A DNA stretch of 64,000 nucleotides from Zhengella mangrovi (GCF_002727065.1 NZ_PDVP01000011.1:62001-126000); one strand, 5' to 3'. Shown: positions 1 to 9,834, counted from the stretch's first letter. Program-made: numbers and translations. The notes: generated by a model from the letters alone, not told the origin.

Positions 1-312
1 CGGGGCGGCGACAGCCTCCAGTTCGGCGATCGTCACGCCGGCACAGGCGGAGGCAACGACATGACGGCGCTGCCACGGCAACCCGCGCAGGGCCTCGGCC
101 GCCTGGGCGGGACGGACCGCCAGCAGGACGAGGTCGCAGGCCTCGACCAGCGCGGCGTTGCCGGCGGCCAGCGTGAAGCCGTGGCGTTCGGCCAGTTGCG
201 GGCCATGTCCGCGCGGCGAAAGCAGGATGCCTTGCGGGGCAATGCCTGCCCGCAAGAGACCCTCCAGAACCGATCCGGCGATATGGCCGACGCCGATGAC
301 ACCCAGTTTCAT
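1..312 (-). CDS. Pyrroline-5-carboxylate reductase-like protein, N-terminal part
   Basis: The frame is open from an ATG at 312 to the left edge, so only the first 104 residues are present. They begin with MKLGVIGVGHIAGS, a Rossmann NAD(P)-binding glycine motif, and continue with a strand reading LVLLAVRP and then ACAGVTIAELEAV. This pattern is typical of the ProC/F420-dependent NADP reductase superfamily, whose best-known member reduces pyrroline-5-carboxylate to proline. The substrate cannot be fixed without the C-terminal dimerisation domain. The gene diverges from the B12-binding protein gene, with 84 bases between the two starts. The family call is fairly sure and the exact function is not. 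Confidence 0.7.
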   Translation of the reverse strand, partial: MKLGVIGVGHIAGSVLEGLLRAGIAPQGILLSPRGHGPQLAERHGFTLAAGNAALVEACDLVLLAVRPAQAAEALRGLPWQRRHVVASACAGVTIAELEAVAAP

Positions 313-396
313 GCCTTCTCTCCTCTTTGCCCGAATGCTGATACCTTCTCACCCGATGATTGACCACCCGGCCCCCGGCCGGTGCGGAGGCGCGCC

Positions 397-2151
397 ATGA
401 CGTCCAGCCTTCCCCTGACCGCGCCCGGAATGCAGCCGGGCACCGACCTGCTGGCCGCAGGCCGCTCGCTTGCCGGCGACTGGCGGCTCGGCGGCAATCT
501 TTTCCTGGCCAGCGCCGGCGTCGCCTCGGAGGCCGAGTACAAGCGCCAGGCGATGCGCGACGGCCGGATGATGCAGCACGCTCATATCGGCTTTCGCAGC
601 ATCGACCGGACCGTGGACGCCATCCGGCACCTGCACGAGACCGCGGACAGGCAGGGCGTGCGCATCGACCGCTTCGGCATCACGCTGGACTGGTCGATGG
701 GCTATCCGCCCGAGCGGCGCGCCGGTGCCAGCCGGGGCACCGGCATCGTGCTCACCGGGCCGGAGGATTTCCGCCGCATCACCGATGCCAGCCCGGCCGC
801 GGCGCATTTCGGGGATTTCATGCTCGGACTGCCGGGAGCACTGCACAACACGCAGGCCGCGCTGGCGGCCGGGGCGACGGCGATCGGCAATCTCGGCCAG
901 TATTTCACCTTCCGCCTGCCCTACTGGGATGACGACGTGGCGATGACGGAAGCCACCGTCACGGCGCTCGGGCTGATCGCGGCGCAGAATGCGGACATCC
1001 TGGTTCACTCCAACCTCGACGACGGGTTCGCCGGCCTGTTCCTCGACATGACCAGCGCCTTCGGCATGATGCTGATCGAAAAGCACATCGTGGAGGACCT
1101 TGTCGGGGCGCGGGCGTCCTTCTGCTTCGGGCATCACTTCTCGCGGCCGCTGGCCCGTGCGGCCTTCCACGCGGCCATGGCCGCCGAAGTGGAGACGCCG
1201 GGCACGATGCTGTTCGGCAACACGGTGGCCTATCGCGGTGCGCCAGCGGCCAATTTCGCCAGCCTGGCAAGCTACCTGCTGGCCGATATCGTCGCGCTGC
1301 AGGCGGCCCACACCGGCCATGCGATCAACCCGGTGCCGGTGACCGAGAACCAGCGCATCCCGGACGTCGACGAGATCCTCGACGCGCAATGCTTCGCCGC
1401 CAGGCTGGCGGAGCACGCGGCCGGGCACGGGCAACTCTGGGACCGGCCGGCCATCGACACGATGGCGCAGGCGTTGCGCAGTGGCGGCCATCGCTTCGCG
1501 GCGGCCGTTCTTGCCGGACTTGCCGGGCGCGGGGTGGACACGGGCGACCCGGCCGCCCTCATGCTGGCGATCCGGCGGCTGGGACCGAAACGGATTGAAG
1601 CGCTCTGGGGCCAGGGCCGGGACGACGGGGAACGCCGGGCGGCGCTCATCCCGGCAGACTGGGCGGAGGAGCTCGATGCCATGGCGGACAGCTGGGTGCG
1701 CAAGGCCGCGCCTGACGCCGATGCGCTGCGGCACCTTCGGGTGGTGATCGGGACGACCGACGTGCACGAGCACGGCGCCTACCTGGTGCGCCAGGCGCTG
1801 GAGCAGCTCGGCGTCGCGGCGGTTGATGCCGGCACGGCGGTGGATCCGGAAGTCCTTGTTGCCCGGGCCTGCGAGGAGGGGGCGGACGCGATCGCCATCA
1901 GCACCTACAACGGGATCGCGCTGACCTATGTCCGTGCCGTCCGGCGGGAACTGGCGCGGCGCGGCGCCACGATCGCCGTCATGGCCGGCGGCAAGCTGAA
2001 CCAGATCCCCGAGGACACGAACTCCGGCCTGCCACGGGACGTCCGCGAGGACATCCGCCAGGAGGGCGCGGTGCCTTGCTCCGGGCTCGACGACATGCTC
2101 GCCGTCCTGCGCGATCTGTCCGGCAGGGGCGACGGCGGCTCCAAGACCTGA
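397..2151 (+). CDS. Cobalamin-binding mutase-like fusion protein
   Basis: This 584-residue protein has a C-terminal B12-binding domain. It shows D455-V-H457-x-x-G460 (the DxHxxG lower-ligand motif), S502 in AISTYNG, and G531-G532 in VMAGGKLNQ, spaced as in base-off/His-on adenosylcobalamin mutases. Residues 30-430 resemble the catalytic TIM-barrel subunit of glutamate (methylaspartate) mutase, so both subunits appear fused in one chain, barrel first. The start at 397 has GGAGG seven bases upstream; an in-frame GTG at 382 lacks this. A carbon-skeleton rearrangement is the likely reaction, but I do not recognise the substrate. It stands alone and diverges from a ProC-like gene, so the context gives little help. 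Confidence 0.7.
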   Translation: MTSSLPLTAPGMQPGTDLLAAGRSLAGDWRLGGNLFLASAGVASEAEYKRQAMRDGRMMQHAHIGFRSIDRTVDAIRHLHETADRQGVRIDRFGITLDWSMGYPPERRAGASRGTGIVLTGPEDFRRITDASPAAAHFGDFMLGLPGALHNTQAALAAGATAIGNLGQYFTFRLPYWDDDVAMTEATVTALGLIAAQNADILVHSNLDDGFAGLFLDMTSAFGMMLIEKHIVEDLVGARASFCFGHHFSRPLARAAFHAAMAAEVETPGTMLFGNTVAYRGAPAANFASLASYLLADIVALQAAHTGHAINPVPVTENQRIPDVDEILDAQCFAARLAEHAAGHGQLWDRPAIDTMAQALRSGGHRFAAAVLAGLAGRGVDTGDPAALMLAIRRLGPKRIEALWGQGRDDGERRAALIPADWAEELDAMADSWVRKAAPDADALRHLRVVIGTTDVHEHGAYLVRQALEQLGVAAVDAGTAVDPEVLVARACEEGADAIAISTYNGIALTYVRAVRRELARRGATIAVMAGGKLNQIPEDTNSGLPRDVREDIRQEGAVPCSGLDDMLAVLRDLSGRGDGGSKT

Positions 2152-2415
2152 GCGGAGCGGCTGCCGGCAGCCCGGAAAACCGGCGATTGCGGGGCTTTCG
2201 CATGCCGGAAGGGCGATATCTGACACGTTTGCTTCTACCATTGATTAAGTGTGCCGCGCTTTTCTGCAACCTGACGCAGGGTTACATGACGCTGATCCGC
2301 TGGCGGGAATGAATCCGAACCAACCGAGCATTCTGGTTGCCAGGCGCCCCGGCCATCGCATCGGCGCGGCGATTTTCCCGGCAGCAGACTGTTCAACACA
2401 CTGGCGGATTGAGCA

Positions 2416-4068
2416 GTGACCGAAGCAACAGCCGTAACCGGGTTCGACAGGGATATCGACGGACGCCGGGCCTTCCTGGGCATCGATGCCGATACCGAGC
2501 GCGATCTGAAGACGATCCGCGCCCTCCTGGAGCGCGAAATCCCGCGCGGGCTCGACCACTTCTACGCCAAGGTGAAGGCAACGCCGGAAACGGCGGCCTT
2601 CTTTTCCGGCGATGCCCACATGGGCCAGGCGAAGAACGCCCAGGTGTCCCATTGGGGGGCTATCGCGGAAGGAAAGTTCGATGATGCCTACGCCGAGCGG
2701 GTCAACCGCATCGGCTCGATCCACGCCGACATCGGTCTGCTGCCGCGCTGGTACATCGGCGGCTACGGCACGCTGACCGACCATCTCGTGCACGCGATCC
2801 TGCGCGAGTACTGGCCGAGGTTCGGCCTCGGCGGCAAGGCGGGCGGCGACCGCGTGGCCAGCATCCTGTCCAGCCTGCTGCGCGCGATCTATCTCGACAT
2901 GGACCTGTCGCTTTCGGTCTATTTCGAGAAGGCGGAAGCGGCACGCCAGACGGCCAAGGTGGAGGAAGCCCGCCAGGCCTCGCAGGCCGAGGCCATCGCG
3001 CAGGAACGGGACCGGGTCTGCGCGAGCTTCGGCAAGGCCATTGCGCGCCTCGCCGAGAAGAACCTCGATTGCAAGGTGACGGGCGACATGCCACAGGCCT
3101 ACCAGGACCTGAGGAACGACTTCAACCAGGCGATCGCCGGGATCAGCCGGGCCATCGACGATATCGGCACGTCGGCGGAAACCATCAATTCCGGGTCCGG
3201 CGAGATCAGCATCGCTTCCGACGACCTGTCACGGCGCGCCGAACAGCACGCGGCGTCGGTGGAAGAGGCATCCGCAACGCTGGCAACGATCACCGACGCG
3301 GTCCGCACCATGGCGGAACGGGCAGAAAAATCCGGCCGTCTCGTCAACGAGGCGAAGGGGCACGGCGAAACATCGCAGGGCGTGGTGCGCGAGGCCGTCT
3401 CAGCGATGGAAAAGATCGACCAGTCGTCGAGCAAGATCTCCAAGATCATCGGCGTCATCGACGACATTGCCTTCCAGACCAACCTGCTGGCGCTGAATGC
3501 CGGAGTTGAGGCCGCGCGCGCCGGCGACGCGGGCAAGGGTTTCGGCGTGGTGGCGCAGGAAGTGCGTGAACTGGCGCAGCGGTCGGCGCAGGCGGCGAAG
3601 GAAATCAAGTCGCTGATCACCGGCTCGGTCAACGAGGTGAAGAACGGCGTGTCGCTGGTTCGCAAGACCGGCGCGGCCATGTCGGAAATCGTGTCGCGGG
3701 TCAACGAGGTTGCCGGCGACATGGAGGCCACCATCGCGGATTCGCGTGACCAGGCGCTGCGGCTGGAAGAACTCAACGGGACGATCTCGGTGATCGACCA
3801 GGGAACCCAGCAGAATGCGGCCATGGCCGAGCAGATGACCGCGGCCAGCCATTCCCTGAAGAGCGAGATCGCGCAGATCGACGCCATGCTGCGGTCGTTC
3901 CGGCATGAAGACCAGTCCGGGCCGTCCTGCCCTGCATCCTTGCAGCGTGCCGCGCCGTCCGCCGTCAGGCCCGCGGTGCCGCGACCGGCTTCCGGATCGC
4001 CCGTCCCGGCCCTGAAGACGACCAGCACCCTTGCCCCGGCGGCGGACGAGAACTGGGTCGAGTTCTAG
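2416..4068 (+). CDS. Globin-coupled methyl-accepting chemotaxis protein
   Basis: This 550-residue soluble chemoreceptor has no membrane segment. Residues 1-180 are a protoglobin-type sensor domain with the family motif IHADIGLLPRWYIGGY; H103 is the expected proximal haem ligand and Y50 the distal tyrosine, as in HemAT. A HAMP-like linker (about 195-245) leads to an MCP signalling hairpin whose tip contains [19 protein letters not shown]. The last residues, NWVEF, match the xWxxF pentapeptide that tethers the CheR methyltransferase. The predicted role is aerotaxis or gas sensing through CheA/CheW. The start is a GTG with only a weak ribosome site. A second chemoreceptor gene follows on the same strand after about 300 bases. 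Confidence 0.88.
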   Translation: MTEATAVTGFDRDIDGRRAFLGIDADTERDLKTIRALLEREIPRGLDHFYAKVKATPETAAFFSGDAHMGQAKNAQVSHWGAIAEGKFDDAYAERVNRIGSIHADIGLLPRWYIGGYGTLTDHLVHAILREYWPRFGLGGKAGGDRVASILSSLLRAIYLDMDLSLSVYFEKAEAARQTAKVEEARQASQAEAIAQERDRVCASFGKAIARLAEKNLDCKVTGDMPQAYQDLRNDFNQAIAGISRAIDDIGTSAETINSGSGEISIASDDLSRRAEQHAASVEEASATLATITDAVRTMAERAEKSGRLVNEAKGHGETSQGVVREAVSAMEKIDQSSSKISKIIGVIDDIAFQTNLLALNAGVEAARAGDAGKGFGVVAQEVRELAQRSAQAAKEIKSLITGSVNEVKNGVSLVRKTGAAMSEIVSRVNEVAGDMEATIADSRDQALRLEELNGTISVIDQGTQQNAAMAEQMTAASHSLKSEIAQIDAMLRSFRHEDQSGPSCPASLQRAAPSAVRPAVPRPASGSPVPALKTTSTLAPAADENWVEF

Positions 4069-4375
4069 GCTCCGGCCGGCACCACCCTGATGCTTTCAAG
4101 GAAACGACGGCCGCCGGCACCCCTCCCTGCGGTCGCGTCCGGCTGTTCGGGCCGTTGCATCCGATGCCCGTCGTGGCAACTCATGCGGGAGCATGAGTCC
4201 TGCACAAATGAGCAGTCCCTATATAAATGTAATATTAATAGACTTATCCGTAAATCTTCCCCCGGCCAATGAGTGGCCCGCCGCCGCCGCCGCGGCCTGC
4301 CAGGCATGACGTCCCTTCGTTGCCTGCCGTCAACCGACCCGTTGACCCCAAGACATGCCCCGTTGTGGAGACTCC
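4069..4375. promoter_or_regulatory. Non-coding region between two chemoreceptor genes
   Basis: There is no credible gene in these 307 bases. The stretch 4205-4258 is strikingly AT-rich for this window and contains TATAAAT near 4220, a plausible -10 region for the downstream Cache chemoreceptor. I could not assign a convincing -35 box or a terminator. Confidence 0.4.
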
Positions 4376-6271
4376 ATGCAACGCTTTCCGATTGCCATCC
4401 GGCTGTATGCGCTGGTCGCGCTGGCCATGATCGTATCCGTCGTCGTTGTTGCTTCCAGCCTTTTCCTTGCTAACGGCAACCTGATGGAAGAGCGCCGGGT
4501 GAAGCTGGCTTCAATCAATGAAAGCGCGATTTCCATTCTCCAGCACTTTCACGGGCTCGAGCAGGCCGGCTCCCTGGACCGGGAGACCGCCCAGCGCCGG
4601 GCGCTGGAAACCATCCGGGCCATCCGATTCGGCGCGGACGGCTATGTCTGGATCAACGATACGACGCCGGTCATGATCATGCACCCGATCAAGCCGGCGC
4701 TCGACGGAACCGATCTTTCGGCGATCGAGGATTCAAACGGCAAGAAGCTGTTCGTCGAGTTCGTTCGCGTTGCGAAGCAACAGGGCAACGGTTTCGTCGA
4801 CTACACCTGGCCGAAGCCGGGCAGCGAAAAACCGGTCGACAAACTCTCCAACGTGGCGCTGTTCCAGCCCTGGGGCTGGGTCGTGGGCAACGGCATCTAT
4901 CTCGACGATATCGCTGCGAAGTCCCGGGCGATGCTGGTCCGGGAAAGCGGTATTGCAGCCGGCGGCATCCTGCTGATGGCACTGGCCGCGCTTGCGATCA
5001 TCCGCGGTGTCGCCGGTCCGCTGGCGCAACTTCGCACCGCCATGGCCCGGATCGCCGAGGAGGACTTCTCGGCCGATGTGCCGGGGACCGGTCGCGGCGA
5101 CGAGATCGGCGCGATGGCCGTTTCGCTGTCGCAATTGCGCGATTCCGTCGGCGAGCGCGTGGACAGGCGGCTTCGCCTCGTCGAGGAGCAGCGGATCCTG
5201 GTGGACCAGGAGAGGGAAAAAAGCGAGGTGGACCGTGTCCGCCGGGCGGAAAGCCTCGACGCCGTCATCGAGCATCTCGGGGCCGGGCTGCAACGGCTGG
5301 CCGATTGCAATATCCGGATGACCATCGACATGCCGTTCGACGGCGAATTCGAGCGGCTGCGCAACGACTTCAATTCCTCGATGGCCGTGTTCCAGGAAAC
5401 CCTGGAGCAGGTGCTGGCCCTGGCGCTGGAGATCGACGACAATTCGCAGTCGCTCAGCCAGGATTCGCTGCACCTGTCCGATCGTGTCGAGAAACAGGCG
5501 GTGACGCTGGAGCAGACGGCTTCGGCGATCGAGGAGATCGCGGGGACGATCGTGGCATCGTCCGCCACAACGGCCGCAACACGCTCGGGGGCGCAGGAGA
5601 TTTCACGAACCGTGATGGAAGCGACCGACATCGTGCACAAGGCGGTGGCGTCGATCGAGCGGATCGAAAAGGCATCGGTGGAAATCGGCAAGATCAACAC
5701 GGTGATCGACGAGATCGCGTTCCAGACCAACCTGCTGGCGCTGAATGCCGGCATCGAGGCCGCGCGGGCCGGGGAGGCGGGGAAGGGCTTTGCCGTGGTC
5801 GCGCAGGAGGTGCGTGAACTCGCCCAGCGGTGCTCGGAAGCGGCAAGCGAAATCGGCGGCCTGATCGGTTCGACGCGAACCAGCGTCGTGGAAGGGGCCG
5901 ACATGGTCAAGGCCACCGGCACGGCGCTCGGCCAGGTCCGGGAGCGGGTCGTGGCGATCACGGACGACATCAACACGCTGACCGCAGCCAGCGAAGAACA
6001 GTCGACGGCCATCCGCGAGGTCAGCGCGGCGGTCCAGGCGCTCGACGGGCTGACCCAGCAGAATTCGGCCATGGCCCAAGAGTCGACGGCCGCGACCCAG
6101 ATGCTGGCCAGGCAGGCAAGCGAGCTGGGCAGCCTCGTCGGCCGGTTCAAGCTCAACCGCCGGAAGGAAAACCGCGCGGCCGGTGCGCCGGTCTGGACGG
6201 AAGCCGAGCGGATGATGCGGCTCGGCTATCGCAACGAGGGGTCGGCGGCGCCGCTGAAGGCATCGGCCTGA
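4376..6271 (+). CDS. Cache-domain methyl-accepting chemotaxis protein
   Basis: This 631-residue transmembrane chemoreceptor has TM1 at about residues 10-33. A periplasmic single-Cache (sCache_2) domain spans about 35-185, with the typical stretch [21 protein letters not shown]2 is at about 191-209 and is followed by a HAMP domain ([16 protein letters not shown]), a second HAMP-like segment near 310-350 and the MCP hairpin with [19 protein letters not shown]. It lacks the CheR-tether pentapeptide seen on the upstream receptor. sCache_2 domains usually bind small organic acids, but the ligand is unknown here. The ATG at 4376 has GGAG six bases upstream, whereas an in-frame ATG at 4355 lacks one. 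Confidence 0.9.
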   Translation: MQRFPIAIRLYALVALAMIVSVVVVASSLFLANGNLMEERRVKLASINESAISILQHFHGLEQAGSLDRETAQRRALETIRAIRFGADGYVWINDTTPVMIMHPIKPALDGTDLSAIEDSNGKKLFVEFVRVAKQQGNGFVDYTWPKPGSEKPVDKLSNVALFQPWGWVVGNGIYLDDIAAKSRAMLVRESGIAAGGILLMALAALAIIRGVAGPLAQLRTAMARIAEEDFSADVPGTGRGDEIGAMAVSLSQLRDSVGERVDRRLRLVEEQRILVDQEREKSEVDRVRRAESLDAVIEHLGAGLQRLADCNIRMTIDMPFDGEFERLRNDFNSSMAVFQETLEQVLALALEIDDNSQSLSQDSLHLSDRVEKQAVTLEQTASAIEEIAGTIVASSATTAATRSGAQEISRTVMEATDIVHKAVASIERIEKASVEIGKINTVIDEIAFQTNLLALNAGIEAARAGEAGKGFAVVAQEVRELAQRCSEAASEIGGLIGSTRTSVVEGADMVKATGTALGQVRERVVAITDDINTLTAASEEQSTAIREVSAAVQALDGLTQQNSAMAQESTAATQMLARQASELGSLVGRFKLNRRKENRAAGAPVWTEAERMMRLGYRNEGSAAPLKASA

Positions 6272-6298
6272 TGCCGGATTTCCGGCGTACGCCGACGA

Positions 6299-7372
6299 TC
6301 AGACATTGGAGCCGCGAATGGCATCGCAAACCGCGTCGGTGACGTCCCGGGTCGTCGCGGTGCCGCCGACATCGGGCGTCAAGATGCCATCGGCGCAGAC
6401 CTTTTCCACCGCGCGCATCAGGCGGGCAGCGGCTGCCTGCTCGCCGAGATGTTCGAGCATCTGGGCGGCGGTCCAGAAGGTGGCGACGGGATTGGCGATG
6501 CCCTTGCCGGCAATGTCGAAAGCCGATCCGTGGATGGGCTCGAACATCGACGGGTAGCGCCGTTCCGGATCGATGTTGGCGGTCGGCGCGACACCGAGAC
6601 TGCCGGCGAGCGCGCCGGCCAGGTCGGACAGGATGTCGGCATGCAGGTTGGTGGCGACGATGGTGTCGAGGCTCTTCGGGTTCTTCACCATCCGCACCGT
6701 CATGGCGTCGACCAGCATCTTGTCCCAGGTGACGTCCGGGAATTCCCGGGCCACCTCGGCGGCGATCTCGTCCCACATCACCAGGCCGAAGCGCTGGGCG
6801 TTCGACTTCGTGACGACGGTGAGCAGCTTGCGCGCCCGTGACTGCGCCAGACGGAAGGCGTAGCGCATGATGCGGGTCACACCGACGCGGGTGAAAATGG
6901 CGACCTCCGTGCCGACCTCCTCCGGCATCCCCCGGTGGGTGCGGCCGCCGTTGCCGGAATATTCGCCCTCGGAGTTCTCGCGCACGATGACCCAGTCGAG
7001 ATCGCCAGGACCGATGCCGGCCAAGGGCGAGCTGATGCCGGGCAGGATGCGGGTCGGCCGGACGTTGGCATACTGGTCAAAGCCCTGGCAGATCGGCAGG
7101 CGCAATCCCCAGAGGGTGACGTGATCCGGCACGTCCGGAGCTCCGACCGCGCCGAAGAAGATGGCATCGAAGGCCTTCAGCTGCTCCGGCCCGTCGTCGG
7201 GCATGAGCGCGCCGGTGCGCTTGTAGCGGTCCGAGCTCCAGTCAAATGTGGTGACGTCGATGCGGAAGCTGCCGTCACGGGCTGCCAGCGTCTCGAGCGC
7301 CTGGAGGCCGGCGGCAATGACTTCAGGCCCAATGCCATCGGCCGGTATCGCGGCAATCCTGTAAGTCTTCAT
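6299..7372 (-). CDS. Tartrate/D-malate dehydrogenase-type decarboxylating dehydrogenase
   Basis: This 357-residue member of the isopropylmalate/isocitrate dehydrogenase family is closest in pattern to tartrate dehydrogenase and D-malate dehydrogenase (TtuC/DmlA). It opens with IAAIPADGIGPEV and keeps VRENSEGEYS, the catalytic Lys/Asp region around VDAMTVRMVKNPKSLD and the NAD-site strand GVAPTANIDP. These enzymes oxidise and decarboxylate hydroxydicarboxylates with NAD+ and Mn2+ or Mg2+. The length matches DmlA (about 360). It follows the feo genes on the same strand but is separated from them and functionally unrelated. Its 3' end faces the chemoreceptor gene, 27 bases away. Substrate choice between tartrate, D-malate and 3-isopropylmalate is inferred from overall pattern. 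Confidence 0.82.
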   Translation of the reverse strand: MKTYRIAAIPADGIGPEVIAAGLQALETLAARDGSFRIDVTTFDWSSDRYKRTGALMPDDGPEQLKAFDAIFFGAVGAPDVPDHVTLWGLRLPICQGFDQYANVRPTRILPGISSPLAGIGPGDLDWVIVRENSEGEYSGNGGRTHRGMPEEVGTEVAIFTRVGVTRIMRYAFRLAQSRARKLLTVVTKSNAQRFGLVMWDEIAAEVAREFPDVTWDKMLVDAMTVRMVKNPKSLDTIVATNLHADILSDLAGALAGSLGVAPTANIDPERRYPSMFEPIHGSAFDIAGKGIANPVATFWTAAQMLEHLGEQAAAARLMRAVEKVCADGILTPDVGGTATTRDVTDAVCDAIRGSNV

Positions 7373-7409
7373 CGTTTCCCGGATCCTGTGGTTGTCGTGC
7401 GGCCGCGGC

Positions 7410-7637
7410 TCAGCGGTCCTCGGTCTCGCCGGGTCGCGGTCCGGCCAGGGAGCAGCCCGCGCAGCCGATGGCACAGCCGGTCTGCTCCGGTTCCGGCGCA
7501 CAAGGCGCCTTGCGGCCGGAAAGGCCGTAGCGGATCTTCGTGCGGACATGCTTGGGCAGGAAGAAACGCCAGACGACATAGAGCGCGGCCGCAAGGACAA
7601 TGGCGAAGGTCACCGCCTGGTCGAGGAAAGCGCCCAT
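7410..7637 (-). CDS. Small membrane protein downstream of FeoB
   Basis: This 75-residue protein has one N-terminal membrane helix (about residues 6-26) followed by a basic stretch. Its tail is cysteine-rich (CAPEPEQTGCAIGCAGCSL). Its ATG overlaps the feoB stop by one base (TGATG), so the two are translationally coupled. Small proteins of this kind (DUF6587-like) are common after feoB in proteobacteria and take the place of FeoC. The four clustered cysteines could bind iron or an Fe-S centre. The role as a Feo accessory is inferred from position; no function is proven for the family as far as I know. Confidence 0.7.
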   Translation of the reverse strand: MGAFLDQAVTFAIVLAAALYVVWRFFLPKHVRTKIRYGLSGRKAPCAPEPEQTGCAIGCAGCSLAGPRPGETEDR

Positions 7638-9520
7638 CAACCGTATCCCGCCAGGCTGGCGAGCTGGTAGGTCACGAAAGATGCGACATAGGCCAGCGCC
7701 AGCATGTAGACGAACATCATCACCGGCCAGCGCCAGGAATTGGTCTCGCGTCTGACCACCGCGAGCGTCGAGACGCATTGCGGGGCGAACACGTACCAGG
7801 CGAGAAGAGACAGGGCGGTGCCGAGCGGCCAGTGCCCGGCGAGGATTGTGCCCAGCGCTTCACCGCCGGCATCGCCGCCGACAGCGTAGACGGTGGCGAG
7901 TGCGCCGACGGCGACTTCACGGGCGGCAAGGCCCGGGATCAGCGCGACCGCAATCTCCCAGTTGAACCCGACGGGCGCCAGCAGCGGCTGGATGGCATGG
8001 CCGATCAGGCCTGCAAAGGAATGGTCGATGGCCGGCCCGGCCGCGCCGGCCGGCGGTGCGGGGAAGGTGGACAGGAACCAGATCAGGATCATCATCGACA
8101 GGATGATGGTGCCGGCGCGGCGCAGGAAGATGACGCCGCGCTGCAGGACGCCGGTGAGGACGGCGCGCAGCATGGGCCGCTTGTAGCCCGGCAGTTCCAT
8201 GATGAAGGGTTCGCTCTTGCCGCGCCATACCCAGTGGCGGAAGACCCAGGCGACGACGAAGGCGCTGACGATGCCTGCCGCGTAGAGCGCGAACATGACC
8301 AGGCCGCGCAAGTCGAACACGCCGGCGACCTTGCGGGCGGGAATGAAGGCGGCGATGATCAGCGTGTACACCGGAAGCCGCGCGGAACAGGTCATCAGCG
8401 GCGCGATCATGATCGTGGCCAGGCGCTGGCGGCGGTTCTCGATCACCCGGGTGGCCATGACGCCGGGAATGGCGCATGCAAAGCTCGACAGCAGCGGAAT
8501 GAAGGAGCGCCCGTGCAGGCCGGCGCCGCCGATAATCTTGTCCATCAGGAAGGCGGCCCGCGCCATGTAGCCGAAATCTTCCAGCAGGATGATGAAGAAG
8601 AACAGGATCATGATCTGCGGCAGAAACACCAGCACGGAGCCGACGCCGGTGATGATGCCGTCGACGAGAAGGCTTGTCAGCAGGCCGTCGGGCAGGATGG
8701 CGCGGAGGGTGCCGGCCAGCCAGTCGAAGCCGGCGGCGATCAGGTCCATCGGCACGGTTGCCCAGCTGAAAACCGCCTGGAACATCAGGAAGAGGACTGC
8801 CAGCAGGATGGCGATGCCGGCGACGGGATGCAGCAGCACCGCGTCGATGCGGCCGGTCCAGTCGCGGTCCTCGCCGGCGGCCGAAACGAAGCGGACGACC
8901 ATGCTGTCGGCGGCGTGGTGGGCGTCGCGCACCTCGGCCGCGTTCTGTTCCAGCCAATGCTCCCTGCGGGCGGGCCGGAGGTCGGTCAGCATGCGGTCGA
9001 GTTCGGCGAGCAGCCGGTCGGTGCCGCCATGTTCGACGGCGACGGCCTCGACGACGGGGATGCCCAGCTCGTGCGACAGGCCGGGGATGTCGATCCGGAT
9101 GCCGCGGTAGCGTGCAATGTCCGCCATGTTGAGCACGAGCAGCATGGGCAGGCCGGCGCCCGACATTTCCATCACCAGGCGCAGCATGAGGCGCAGGTTG
9201 GTGGCGTCGGCGACGCAGACGAGAAGGTCCGGCCGCTCGACGGCATTCGTCCGGCCGAGGATGACGTCGCGGGTGACGATCTCGTCGGGGCTGCGGCCGC
9301 GCAGGCTGTAGGTGCCGGGAAGGTCGATGACCGTGAGGTGGCGGCCGGCGGGCGTGCGAAGCGCGCCTTCCTTGCGTTCCACGGTCACGCCGGGATAGTT
9401 GGCGACCTTCTGCTGGCTGCCTGTCAGCGCGTTGAACAGCGCCGTCTTGCCGCAGTTCGGATTGCCGACAAGGGCGATCCGGGCGTTTCTCACCAGCGCT
9501 GTCTGATCGATGACGTTCAT
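7637..9520 (-). CDS. feoB: Ferrous iron transporter FeoB
   Basis: This 627-residue FeoB imports Fe2+ across the inner membrane. The N-terminal G domain shows G1 GNPNCGKT, G3 DLPGTYS and G4 NMAD. A helical guanine-dissociation-inhibitor-like region follows, then a polytopic membrane domain with two Gate regions (for example GRSFIPLLSSFACAIPGVMATR). It is shorter than the E. coli protein (773) but within the range of the family. The ATG at 9520 overlaps the feoA stop by one base. An in-frame TTG one codon upstream is less likely. The order is feoA, feoB, small membrane protein. An Irr-box-like site lies about 100 bases before feoA. Confidence 0.95.
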   Translation of the reverse strand: MNVIDQTALVRNARIALVGNPNCGKTALFNALTGSQQKVANYPGVTVERKEGALRTPAGRHLTVIDLPGTYSLRGRSPDEIVTRDVILGRTNAVERPDLLVCVADATNLRLMLRLVMEMSGAGLPMLLVLNMADIARYRGIRIDIPGLSHELGIPVVEAVAVEHGGTDRLLAELDRMLTDLRPARREHWLEQNAAEVRDAHHAADSMVVRFVSAAGEDRDWTGRIDAVLLHPVAGIAILLAVLFLMFQAVFSWATVPMDLIAAGFDWLAGTLRAILPDGLLTSLLVDGIITGVGSVLVFLPQIMILFFFIILLEDFGYMARAAFLMDKIIGGAGLHGRSFIPLLSSFACAIPGVMATRVIENRRQRLATIMIAPLMTCSARLPVYTLIIAAFIPARKVAGVFDLRGLVMFALYAAGIVSAFVVAWVFRHWVWRGKSEPFIMELPGYKRPMLRAVLTGVLQRGVIFLRRAGTIILSMMILIWFLSTFPAPPAGAAGPAIDHSFAGLIGHAIQPLLAPVGFNWEIAVALIPGLAAREVAVGALATVYAVGGDAGGEALGTILAGHWPLGTALSLLAWYVFAPQCVSTLAVVRRETNSWRWPVMMFVYMLALAYVASFVTYQLASLAGYG

Positions 9521-9834
9521 CAACGTGGCGCGGTTCCCGCGGGCCCCTGCGCGGGGGCCTCGCGAACGAGGATCATGTCGGCCTCGTGCCGGCGCAGCGC
9601 GACGCGCATGGAATCGACCTTCACGGCGATGGGGTCGCGGCCGAGGAAGCCTTCGTGGAGAACCTCGACGCGGGCCCCCTCGACGAAGCCGATTTCCAAG
9701 AGACGGCGCTCCAGCTCGACGTCGAAGACCTCGTCGCGGCCGTTCGTGGCGCCGGGTGACCGGCCGACCGCCGCGATGATGCCGCGCTGGCCCCGCCTTG
9801 CCTGCCCGAGCCTGAACTGGCCGTGTGTCGTCAC
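9520..9834 (-). CDS. feoA: Ferrous iron transport protein FeoA
   Basis: This 104-residue protein has an SH3-like FeoA domain with the segments LLEIGFVEGARVEVLHEG and DPIAVKVDSMRVALRRHEADMI, the usual family pattern. FeoA is a cytosolic partner that binds and regulates FeoB. It begins with GTG and has an N-terminal extension of about 35 residues compared with E. coli FeoA (75), so an internal start is possible, although no better ribosome site is evident. Its stop overlaps the feoB ATG by one base. It is the first gene of the feo operon. Confidence 0.88.
   Translation of the reverse strand: MTTHGQFRLGQARRGQRGIIAAVGRSPGATNGRDEVFDVELERRLLEIGFVEGARVEVLHEGFLGRDPIAVKVDSMRVALRRHEADMILVREAPAQGPAGTAPR

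Noticed and set aside
349-2241. Long open frame on the minus strand opposite the B12-binding protein
   Set aside because: Its residues are low-complexity Arg/Gly/Pro/His text typical of the antisense of GC-rich genes; the plus-strand protein has clear cobalamin motifs.
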